From G963677915 sp963677915 (GTDB lineage Bacteria; Bacillota; Clostridia; Lachnospirales; Vallitaleaceae): DNA of 64,000 nucleotides. The stretch lies in NCBI GenBank assembly GCA_963677915.2, contig CAXXGE010000047.1, positions 25,896-89,895 on the forward strand, in the 5' to 3' direction. Made by a program: the position numbers and the translations under genes. This document shows, piece after piece, positions 1 to 7,296 of this stretch. The stretch's first letter is position 1; the number at the start of each line of letters is the position of its first letter. The notes beneath the pieces are model-generated. The model saw nothing but the letters and a program-made list of their open reading frames with translations. It had not been told where the DNA came from and ran no database searches.

Positions 1-242
1 TAGACAAGAGGCATCTGGTACTGAAAGGCAGCTTCGATGTGATCGACAGGAGAATTCTATCCTTTACAGCGAGCGAAGGCAGTTTCTATGGCCTGCCGCT
101 TTCTATGGCCTCGATTGATGACCTTTTCAAAGAAGGAAAACTGGAAATGGACCTTGCACCGCTTCTTGAAGGAAACGACGTGCTCGGGGCTGAATCCGTT
201 GACGGGGACCTCGTGCTCGCCATCGGCCTGCGGGTGTTCTAA
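1..242 (+). CDS. C-terminal end of an unrecognised protein (partial)
   Basis: The open frame enters from the left edge (first full codon at base 3) and stops at TAA 240-242, giving the last ~79 residues of a protein. It ends 19 bases before ftsE, so it may be in the same transcript. The fragment alternates hydrophobic and charged residues as in a beta-rich domain and ends in LAIGLRVF. It vaguely resembles lipid-binding LmeA/DUF2993-type endings, but I do not recognise it securely. No membrane segment is visible in this piece. Confidence 0.6.
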   Translation, partial: DKRHLVLKGSFDVIDRRILSFTASEGSFYGLPLSMASIDDLFKEGKLEMDLAPLLEGNDVLGAESVDGDLVLAIGLRVF

Positions 243-261
243 ATCCAGGAAGGATAAGCCT

Positions 262-939
262 ATGATTAAAGCCAAACAACTGACACTCACTTACAAAAAC
301 GGCACGGTCGCCCTGCATCCTACCGATTTCGAAATCGGCAAGGGCGAGCTCGTCTATATTGTCGGGCCAAGCGGTTCGGGAAAGACGAGCCTGCTCAAGA
401 TGATGATCGGCAGCGAGTTTCCAACCGGCGGCAGTCTGGAGATTTTTGGCGAGACCGTCAGCAAGAGCCGACAGAGGAAAATACAGAAAATGCGAAGGGA
501 CATCGGTCCGGTTTTCCAGGAATTCCGCCTCATCGACGGCAAGAGCGCCCTCGACAACGTAATTCTGGGCATGCGGTTCCAGGACCTGTCCTATGGGAAA
601 ATGAAGGACCGGGCCATCGAAGCGCTGGAACGTGTCGGTCTCGACCACAAACTGGACAGCGATGTGCAATACCTTTCCTGGGGCGAATGCCAGCGTGTGG
701 CGATTGCAAGAGCCGTCTCCCGCCGCCCCGCCCTGATCCTCGCCGACGAGCCTACAGGCAACCTGGACGAGGACAATGCCCTCAATATCCTTGAACTCCT
801 GTCGGGATTCAGGAATGAAGAGACGACGGTCCTCATGGCCACCCATGCCACCCATCTGCTTGAGGACAATAGGGACGCCCTGACCATCCGCATGGAAAAA
901 GGCAACCTGCTCATGGAGAGGGGGTGGGTCAAGCCGTGA
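262..939 (+). CDS. ftsE: Cell-division ABC transporter ATPase FtsE
   Basis: A 225-residue ATPase that pairs with the membrane protein FtsX to control septal peptidoglycan hydrolases. Walker A GPSGSGKTS lies at residues 35-43, the Q-loop VFQEFRL near 84-90 and Walker B LILADEPTG near 158-166. The ATG at 262 follows AGGAAGG, and the length is normal for FtsE. The signature motif reads LSWGECQR (138-145) where the family has LSGGEQQR, so a Trp replaces a near-invariant Gly. The gene overlaps ftsX by a GTGA junction (936-939), which implies translational coupling. Confidence 0.93.
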   Translation: MIKAKQLTLTYKNGTVALHPTDFEIGKGELVYIVGPSGSGKTSLLKMMIGSEFPTGGSLEIFGETVSKSRQRKIQKMRRDIGPVFQEFRLIDGKSALDNVILGMRFQDLSYGKMKDRAIEALERVGLDHKLDSDVQYLSWGECQRVAIARAVSRRPALILADEPTGNLDEDNALNILELLSGFRNEETTVLMATHATHLLEDNRDALTIRMEKGNLLMERGWVKP

Positions 940-1832
940 AAATACTCAACAACGGAAAATATTTCATCAAAGAGGCCATCGACATATTCCGGCTGAACCT
1001 GCTGTCGAACATCTTCTCCCTGCTCAGCACCAGCCTGATCTTTTTCGTGCTCGCCCTTGTCATCTCGGGCTGGAGCTTCAGCAGCCAGCTCGTCGACGCA
1101 CTCCAGGACGAAGCCCAAATCGGCATCTACGGCGATACCGGTGCCACGGGGTCTGCCACGGGGTCAGACCTTTTGGCACTGGAGGAGAAGGTCGCGGAGA
1201 TTGACGGTGTCCGGTCGGTGACGGTGGTGACGAAGGAGGCGGCCTACGAGAGGATGGAGGAAATTCTGGGGACAGATGCCAAAGTCCTGTCCTATTTTGT
1301 GGATAACCCTTTCGAAGCATTCATGGAGGCGGAACTGGACTTGACGAAGCTCGAGGCAATCTTGGGAAGCCTCGAAGGGATTGACGGCATCGGCTATATC
1401 AGGGACAACAGGGACGTCCTGGAGAAGCTGGACCAGCTGGCGAAGGGGCTCAGAATCATCAGCTATGTCGTGCTCTCGGCTGTCGGCATCGCAACCCTTG
1501 TCATCCTGTCCCATGCCATAAGGCAGAGCATCTATCATTACAGGAAGCAGATTGTCACCCTTGAGCTGCTCGGGGCGCCGACCACATTCATCGCGATTCC
1601 GTTCTTTTTGGAAGGTCTGATCATGACGCTGCTTGGCGGAGCCATCGCCATAGGCCTGTCATCCTGGGTCATCGGCCAGATCTATATGAGAGCCGGGGGA
1701 CCGCTGCCATTCGTACCGCTTCCTGCTTTGGAAAACGTCATTGGACTGGCGGCTTTCTGGATCATGACAGCGGCAGTGGTGCTCGGGCTTGGCGGCAGTG
1801 CATTTGGATTTGGATCGTCGAGGAAACAATGA
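936..1832 (+). CDS. ftsX: Cell-division protein FtsX, with an in-frame palindromic-repeat insertion
   Basis: The four-TM FtsX permease has one N-terminal TM (about residues 24-48), an extracytoplasmic domain carrying the typical GV.SV..VTKEAA segment, and three C-terminal TM segments. I chose GTG 936, which overlaps the ftsE stop and has GGAGAGG upstream; GTG 924 is also in frame but is too close to that site. A family A repeat at 1141-1179 is translated in frame as about 15 Gly/Thr/Ser-rich residues (68-82), just after the first TM and before the conserved extracytoplasmic fold. The frame stays open to the C-terminus, so the protein is probably made with a short added loop. Confidence 0.9.
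   Translation: MKILNNGKYFIKEAIDIFRLNLLSNIFSLLSTSLIFFVLALVISGWSFSSQLVDALQDEAQIGIYGDTGATGSATGSDLLALEEKVAEIDGVRSVTVVTKEAAYERMEEILGTDAKVLSYFVDNPFEAFMEAELDLTKLEAILGSLEGIDGIGYIRDNRDVLEKLDQLAKGLRIISYVVLSAVGIATLVILSHAIRQSIYHYRKQIVTLELLGAPTTFIAIPFFLEGLIMTLLGGAIAIGLSSWVIGQIYMRAGGPLPFVPLPALENVIGLAAFWIMTAAVVLGLGGSAFGFGSSRKQ
1141..1179 (+). repeat. Family A palindromic repeat inside ftsX
   Basis: The unit TGCCACGGGGTCAGACC... ending TTTTGGCAC (1154-1179) is preceded by a partial duplicate, GTGCCACGGGGTC, at 1141-1153. It is the same unit as at 24181 and, with C/G variation, at 43347. The reading frame of ftsX passes through it. Confidence 0.9.
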
Positions 1833-1838
1833 TAATAA

Positions 1839-1888
1839 CAAAAGAGGCTATCGCACCGTCTTGTCATGGTGTAATAGCCTCTTTTTTA
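1839..1888. terminator. Bidirectional terminator between ftsX and hydG
   Basis: AAAAGAGGCTAT and ATAGCCTCTTTT form a long stem around a ~22-nt loop, with A-run and T-run on the two sides. It sits between convergent ftsX (+) and hydG (-) and can serve both. Confidence 0.85.
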
Positions 1889-1926
1889 TATGTTATTATG
1901 GCTTGGGCAGCACATTTAAGCACACT

Positions 1927-3303
1927 TTAGAAGAACAGATCTCTTTCGCCGGCTTCAATCTTCTTCAGTCGGTCGATGGTGTTCTCTTTCATTTTCTCCG
2001 AAGGTATCTTGTCGATGTTCTCGGCGATGGCCTTTTCACCTAAAGCCTTCAGCTCCGGATCGGCATAATCCTCGAGATACTCCTTAAGGGTCATCAGGGC
2101 ATTCGGCTGGCAGAGGTTGTGGATCTGACCCGCCTTGGCCACCTGCATGAAACGGTCGCCTGTACGGCCGGCGCGGTAGCAGGCCGTGCAGAAACTCGGC
2201 ACGTAGCCTTTCTCGAGCAGGGACTTGACCACCTCGCTCTGGGGACGTTCGTCGGCAAGCTCGAACTGGCTGGCCATCTTGTCCTCTTCACCGTAGCCGC
2301 CCACGTCCGTCTTGGATCCGGCACTCACCTGGGAAACACCGATTTCGATGACTTCCTCGCGGAACTTCGTTTCCTCCCTGGTGGAAAGGATGATGCCGGT
2401 GTAAGGCACGGCGAGGCGGATGACTGCCACGAGGCGTTTGAAGGATTCATCATCCACCGCGTGTGGATACTCACTCACTTCCACATCCTTGGCTTTCTTG
2501 ATCCTCGGCACGCTCATCGTGTGGGGACCGACACCGTAGACCTCCTCGAGATGCTCCTTGTGGACCATCATGCCCATCACTTCGAACTTGTAGTCGTAGA
2601 GGCCGAACAGTGCCCCGACACCCACATCGTCGATACCGCCTTCCATAGCCCTGTCCATGGCAGTCAGGTGGTAGGTGAAGTTCGCTTTCGGGCCGTTTGG
2701 ATGGTATTTCTCATACGTCGGTTTGTGGTAGGTCTCCTGGAAAAGGATGTAGGTGCCGATGTCGGCAGCCTTGAGCTTCCTGTAGTTTTCGACAGTCGTT
2801 GCGGCGATATTGACATTGATTCTGCGGATGCTGCCGTTGTCGCATTTCGTCTTGTAAATGACGTCCATGGCATGGAGGATATAGTCGATGTCGCAGTTCT
2901 TCGGGTCCTCGCCGGCTTCAAGGGCGATCCTTTTGTGTCCCATGGCCTCGATGGCGCGGGCTTCTGCCTGGATTTCAGCATCCGTCAGCTTGCGGCGAGT
3001 GAACGCGTTGCCGCATTTGTAGCCGCAGTAGGTGCAGCCGTTGACGCAGTAGTTGGAAACGTACAAAGGCGCGAACATGACGAGGCGGTCGCCGTAGATC
3101 TTGTTTTTTATATGGTTGGCCGCCCGGAACATTTCCTGCTCAAGATCCTTGTCGTCAAACTGGAGCAGCACAGCCACTTCTTCAAGGGAAAGTCCGACGC
3201 AGGTTTTCGCTTTTTCTATTACGGCAGCAACGTCTTCTTTCGTTGCGGTTTTTCCCTGTTCGAGCAGGTCTTCGATGCGTTGGTTGTCTATAAAGTTATT
3301 CAT
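1927..3303 (-). CDS. hydG: [FeFe]-hydrogenase maturase HydG
   Basis: A 458-residue radical-SAM tyrosine lyase that makes the CO and CN ligands of the hydrogenase H-cluster. The radical-SAM CX3CX2C motif is C86-C90-C93 (CVNGCTYC). The C-terminal auxiliary-cluster motif CX2CX22C is C372-C375-C398. GGAGG precedes the ATG at 3303. It is the last gene of aspA-hydF-TM1266-hydG and lies 9 bases downstream of the small regulator. The companion HydE is not in this window. Confidence 0.97.
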   Translation of the reverse strand: MNNFIDNQRIEDLLEQGKTATKEDVAAVIEKAKTCVGLSLEEVAVLLQFDDKDLEQEMFRAANHIKNKIYGDRLVMFAPLYVSNYCVNGCTYCGYKCGNAFTRRKLTDAEIQAEARAIEAMGHKRIALEAGEDPKNCDIDYILHAMDVIYKTKCDNGSIRRINVNIAATTVENYRKLKAADIGTYILFQETYHKPTYEKYHPNGPKANFTYHLTAMDRAMEGGIDDVGVGALFGLYDYKFEVMGMMVHKEHLEEVYGVGPHTMSVPRIKKAKDVEVSEYPHAVDDESFKRLVAVIRLAVPYTGIILSTREETKFREEVIEIGVSQVSAGSKTDVGGYGEEDKMASQFELADERPQSEVVKSLLEKGYVPSFCTACYRAGRTGDRFMQVAKAGQIHNLCQPNALMTLKEYLEDYADPELKALGEKAIAENIDKIPSEKMKENTIDRLKKIEAGERDLFF

Positions 3304-3312
3304 TGCAGCCTC

Positions 3313-3582
3313 CTAAGCCTTCTTGCTTTCATACGTTTGTTTGGACAGGGCGCTTTTCACACTGACGCCGCGGATGGCGCCCAGCTTGCCTGTCAGGCTC
3401 CCTATTTCATCTGTCGTGCCATCCACCACAATGGAGATGACCGACACTTTTCTTCCGTTCAGTTCCGGCAGGCCCATCCGCCCGGATATGAGGCTGTAGT
3501 GCTCATGCAGTATATTGTTGACGCGGTTGACGTCCACATCGCCTTCCATGACGATGCCGACAACGCCGATACGGTTACTCAT
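3313..3582 (-). CDS. TM1266-family iron-only hydrogenase system regulator
   Basis: An 89-residue protein with the ACT-like alpha/beta sandwich pattern (RIGVVGIVMEG, then ISGRMGLP, then VSVISIVVDG, then GVSVKS). It belongs to the putative regulator family named after TM1266, which is found in hydrogenase-maturation operons; its biochemical role is not established. Its start overlaps the hydF stop by 8 bases and it is followed closely by hydG, so it is co-translated with the maturases. Confidence 0.85.
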   Translation of the reverse strand: MSNRIGVVGIVMEGDVDVNRVNNILHEHYSLISGRMGLPELNGRKVSVISIVVDGTTDEIGSLTGKLGAIRGVSVKSALSKQTYESKKA

Positions 3583-4819
3583 AGGCTTTCTCCCTTTCCC
3601 ATATCATCTTCGCCAGAGGGAACGGCTCCAGGGCTCTGTCCAAAATGCCGAATACATTGGCGATCAGGACGCCGTAGTTGACAATGGGGACACCGAAGCT
3701 GTCCGCCTGCTCCAGCCGGTGCTGCATGGCCTTGTTGTTCAGCATGCAGGCGCCGCAGTGGACAATCAGCTTGTATTTCTGGACTTCCCTCGTGAACTCG
3801 ACACCGGCTACATGGTCAAAGTTCAGCTGCTTGCCGGTCGTCTGCCTGAGCCAGCGGGGGATCTTGACGGTGCCGATGTCATCCGACTGCCTGTGGTGAG
3901 TACAGCCTTCTGCAATCAGTACGTTGTCGCCATCCTTCAGCCTGCTGATTGCGGCAGCGCCACGGACCAGTTCGTTCAGGTCACCTTTATGACGGGCGAA
4001 GAGGATGGAGAAGGACGTCATCGGGATGTCCCTGGGTGTGTCCGCCGATACCTTCAGGAAAGCCTGTGAATCGGTGATGACCAGCCTTGGCTTCGTGCCG
4101 AGCTTGGCCAGCGTCTCCCTCAGCTCGTGCTCTTTGCAGACAACGGCGATGGCATCGCTTTCCAGAATATCCCGGATCGTCTGCTGCTGGGGCAGGATCA
4201 GCCTGCCTTTCGGCGCGGCCTTGTCGATCGGTGTGACCAGGACAACCAGGTCGCCGGGCCTTAGCAGGTCGCCGACGATCTTGAACTTGTCCTCGTCTTC
4301 GGGGACCGATTTGGCGATGGCCAGCTTCAGCTCCTTGATGCCGGTGCCGGTGGCGGCCGACGTATGGTAGAGGGGGATATCCAGCAGACTAGCCAGTTCC
4401 CTGGAACGGTCTTCGTTCAATGGATTGCTGTCCGTCTTGTTGACCACGCCCAGGACAGGCAGTTTCTTTTCTTTGATCGTATCGATAAGGCCTTTTTCGA
4501 AATGGAAATCCGCCTGGCCGCCATCCATGACCAGGACGGCGATATCGGTCTTGTTCAGGACGTCCAGCGTCTTTTCCTTCCTGAGGTCCCCCAGGACGCT
4601 GGTGTCGTTGAGGCCGGCGGTGTCGATCATCATGACCGGCCCCATGGGCAGGAGCTCCATGGCTTTGTACACCGGGTCGGTGGTCGTGCCGCTCACGTCG
4701 GAGACGAGGGCGATGTTCTGACCGGTGACCGCATTGATGATACTGGACTTGCCTGCGTTTGTCTGGCCGAAAAAGGCGATATGCAGCCGGTTGGCTTTGG
4801 GTGTTGCATTCAGGCTCAT
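3575..4819 (-). CDS. hydF: [FeFe]-hydrogenase maturation GTPase HydF
   Basis: A 414-residue scaffold and carrier that assembles the 2Fe subcluster and delivers it to hydrogenase. The N-terminal GTPase has G1 GQTNAGKSS (18-26), switch GTTTDP, G3 DTAGL and G4 NKTD (127-130). The C-terminal cluster-binding residues are C306-T-H308 and H354-C355-GA-C358, matching the CxH...HCxxC pattern. Its ATG overlaps the aspA stop codon (ATGA, 4816-4819), which couples the two genes. Confidence 0.96.
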   Translation of the reverse strand: MSLNATPKANRLHIAFFGQTNAGKSSIINAVTGQNIALVSDVSGTTTDPVYKAMELLPMGPVMMIDTAGLNDTSVLGDLRKEKTLDVLNKTDIAVLVMDGGQADFHFEKGLIDTIKEKKLPVLGVVNKTDSNPLNEDRSRELASLLDIPLYHTSAATGTGIKELKLAIAKSVPEDEDKFKIVGDLLRPGDLVVLVTPIDKAAPKGRLILPQQQTIRDILESDAIAVVCKEHELRETLAKLGTKPRLVITDSQAFLKVSADTPRDIPMTSFSILFARHKGDLNELVRGAAAISRLKDGDNVLIAEGCTHHRQSDDIGTVKIPRWLRQTTGKQLNFDHVAGVEFTREVQKYKLIVHCGACMLNNKAMQHRLEQADSFGVPIVNYGVLIANVFGILDRALEPFPLAKMIWEREKAYE

Positions 4820-6225
4820 AGGTTTCTCCTTCCGGGAAGGCCCGGCTGTGTCACTTGATGGATGGAAAGGATGGCTACGGCTTCCTCGGCCGTCAGTATG
4901 CCTTCCCTAACCACGTAATCTTCTATTGCAAGGCGCTCTTGCTGCGCCTTTTTGGCTATATCCGTGCAGGTGTCGTATCCCAGCCGGTCGATCAGTGCCG
5001 CTGCCAGGGACGATGACTGGCGGACCGCCCGTTCGCAGCCCGCCGCATCGGCTTCCAACGTGTCGATGCAGTAGAGGCGGAACCTGTCGATGCCTGCGGT
5101 CAGCTCGTCAAGCGTCGTCAGCAGCGTATCCGCTATCAGCGGCATCAGGTGGTTCAGCTCCAGCTGGCCCAGGTAGGCCGCCTGGGTGACCACGGCATCG
5201 CTGCCGATCGTCTTGAGGGCGATCTGGACCATCATCTCCGGCATGACTGGATTGACCTTGCCCGGCATGATGGAGGAGCCGGCCTGGAGAGGCTTAAGCT
5301 TCAGTTCGCCAAGACCCCCTGAGGGGCCGGAAGACATCAGGCGGATGTCGTTGGCTATCTTGATCAGGTTCGCTGCACAGGCTTTCAGGAAGCCGAAGAC
5401 TTCGACGAACACATCGTTATTCTGCGTCGTGTCTATCAAAAGGTCGCTCCTGGCGATGCCAAGGCCGGTCATCTGCTGCAGCAGTTCGGTGATGCGGTAG
5501 GTGTATTCCAGAGGCGCGTTGAGGCCGGTGCCGACGGCGGTGCCGCCGATGTTGACCTCCCTGAGCCGTTCTTCCACTTTATATATCCGCCAGCGGTCTC
5601 TGGCAATGGCTCTGGCATAGGCGCCGAACTCCTGGCCAAGGGTGACAGGCAGCGCATCCATCAGCTGCGTCCGTCCGAGCTTCAGCACATCGGCGAAGGC
5701 GTTCTCCTTCATCTGGAGGCTTTCCTGAAGCGCCGCAAGCGCATCCGCGAGCAGCCTTATTTTCCTGATGGCCGCCAGGCGAAGGGCAGTAGGATAGACA
5801 TCGTTTGTCGACTGGGACAGGTTGATGTCGTTGATCGGGTGCATGTATTCGTAGTCGCCTTTCTCATGGCCCATCTTTTCAAGGCACTTGTTGGCGATGA
5901 CTTCGTTCACGTTCATGTTGGTGCTGGTACCGGCACCGCCCTGCATGGCTGCTACCGGGAAATGGCTGCCGTCGAAATCCGCAAGCAGTTCATCGCAGAC
6001 CTCTGAGATGGCGTTCTTTTTCTCATTGGACAGGAGACCGCTCTGTGCGTTCGCAGTCGCCGCAGCCTTCTTGACCGTGATAAGCGCTTTGATCAAATCA
6101 GGATGGACCGTCATGCCGATGCCGTCGAAATGCTCGAGGGCCCTGGCAGTCTGGATGCCGTAATATCGGTCTTCAGGAATATTCAGTTTTCCGATGCCGT
6201 CCGTCTCTGTGCGATAGCCGTTCAT
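4816..6225 (-). CDS. aspA: Aspartate ammonia-lyase
   Basis: A 469-residue aspartase (aspartate to fumarate plus ammonia) of the fumarase/aspartase superfamily, with the signature GSSIMPGKVNP and the TGTGLNAPLEY-type region. The start at 6225 is set by GGAGG (complement of 6231-6236); an upstream extension of the frame to 6417 would read through the promoter and has no matching residues. It is the first gene of the hyd maturase operon. A linkage of aspA with hyd maturation genes recurs in clostridia, but its rationale is unclear. Confidence 0.93.
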   Translation of the reverse strand: MNGYRTETDGIGKLNIPEDRYYGIQTARALEHFDGIGMTVHPDLIKALITVKKAAATANAQSGLLSNEKKNAISEVCDELLADFDGSHFPVAAMQGGAGTSTNMNVNEVIANKCLEKMGHEKGDYEYMHPINDINLSQSTNDVYPTALRLAAIRKIRLLADALAALQESLQMKENAFADVLKLGRTQLMDALPVTLGQEFGAYARAIARDRWRIYKVEERLREVNIGGTAVGTGLNAPLEYTYRITELLQQMTGLGIARSDLLIDTTQNNDVFVEVFGFLKACAANLIKIANDIRLMSSGPSGGLGELKLKPLQAGSSIMPGKVNPVMPEMMVQIALKTIGSDAVVTQAAYLGQLELNHLMPLIADTLLTTLDELTAGIDRFRLYCIDTLEADAAGCERAVRQSSSLAAALIDRLGYDTCTDIAKKAQQERLAIEDYVVREGILTAEEAVAILSIHQVTQPGLPGRRNL

Positions 6226-6388
6226 GTCCAGCCTCCAAAAAAAGGGTATAGAAATAACCTGCCCTAACAGGGAGTTCCCCGTCATGCGCAGTCGCGCAAT
6301 GCGGTTTTCGCTCCTTGCTGTTGCAAGATTTCCACTTTTCTCGACCCTCAGACACAGTCCTTGGGTGTTGAAAATTAAGTTTGTTAAT

Positions 6389-6417
6389 AGTTTATCAAAT
6401 GGGATGGGTATTGTCAA
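6389..6417 (-). promoter_or_regulatory. Sigma-A-like promoter of the aspA-hydFG operon
   Basis: On the minus strand TTGACA (6417-6412) is followed after 17 bases by TAAACT (6394-6389). The resulting leader of about 150 nt contains small hairpins, including TGCGC-GACT-GCGCA and CCCTGTTAGGG, but I recognise no riboswitch in it. Confidence 0.7.
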
Positions 6418-6431
6418 GTGTTTTCAATAGT

Positions 6432-7271
6432 TTACTTCGCGATGTAAGCGACGCCGACGCAGCCAGGACCTGCATGGGTGCCGACCGTCATGCCGATGGC
6501 GATGTCCATGTGGTTGGTAATGTCATGCGCCTTTGCTGCAAATGCCTTGAGCTTTTCCATGGCAGGCTCGTCATCCGAATGGCCGAAAGCGATGGTGTAC
6601 CTTGGATCAGGCACCTTGTCATCCATCTGCTTGACAAGCCACTGGTATGCCTTCTGTGTACCGCGGACCTTGCCGGCAACATCGACGACGCCGTCCCTGA
6701 CTGTAATCATCGGTTTTACGTTGAGGAGGGTGCCGATCGCCGCTCCGACAGTGGAAAGCCTGCCGCCCTTCTTCAGGTATTCGAGGCTGTCGATCATCGC
6801 GTAGAGGACAACCCGTTTTTTCAAGGAGGTGATGAGCCTGGAGATTTCCTCGAGTGTCTTGCCTTCGTCCCGGGCTTTCACAGCTAACATCACGAGAAGG
6901 GCCTGGCCCATTGTGGTCGTTTCAGAATCGATAATATGGATATTCCCGCTAGCCACATTGTTTTTGGCGATATTGGCCGACTGATAAGTACCGCTCAGCT
7001 TCGAGGCGATGGTGATGACCAGGACGCCATGGCCTTCATCCGTGTACTGCCTGAAAAGGCTTTCGAACGCATCAGGCGTCACCTGGCTTGTGGTCGGCAG
7101 CGTCTTATGCTTCCTGAGCCTTGTGTAGAACTCTTTCTTGGTGATATCGACGCCGTCTTTGTACTCGTCGCTGCCGAAACGGACAGTCAGGGGTAGAATG
7201 TCGATGCCAAGGGTCTCTATTGCAGAACGTTCAAGATCGCTGGTGCTGTCGGTAATGATTTTTATACTCAT
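6432..7271 (-). CDS. DegV family fatty-acid-binding protein
   Basis: A 279-residue DegV/FakB-type protein that binds a fatty acid and presents it to a fatty-acid kinase. The DSTSDL motif lies at residues 8-13, with the TTSQVTPDAF segment and IGTLLNVKPM in the C-terminal lobe. Length is typical. It stands alone on the minus strand, between the aspA promoter and the TnpB element. No kinase partner (FakA) is in the window, so the ligand is unknown. Confidence 0.92.
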   Translation of the reverse strand: MSIKIITDSTSDLERSAIETLGIDILPLTVRFGSDEYKDGVDITKKEFYTRLRKHKTLPTTSQVTPDAFESLFRQYTDEGHGVLVITIASKLSGTYQSANIAKNNVASGNIHIIDSETTTMGQALLVMLAVKARDEGKTLEEISRLITSLKKRVVLYAMIDSLEYLKKGGRLSTVGAAIGTLLNVKPMITVRDGVVDVAGKVRGTQKAYQWLVKQMDDKVPDPRYTIAFGHSDDEPAMEKLKAFAAKAHDITNHMDIAIGMTVGTHAGPGCVGVAYIAK

Positions 7272-7296
7272 ATTGCCTCCGGATTATATATTGTTC

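Noticed and set aside
2119..3681. A 520-codon open frame on the plus strand opposite hydG, the TM1266 gene and the hydF 3' end
   Set aside because: It is the mirror of three well-supported genes, has no family motifs and no proper start site; it reflects codon bias.
6226..6388. Possible riboswitch in the aspA leader
   Set aside because: Several small hairpins are visible but they match no riboswitch class I know, and no terminator or ribosome-site pairing is evident.
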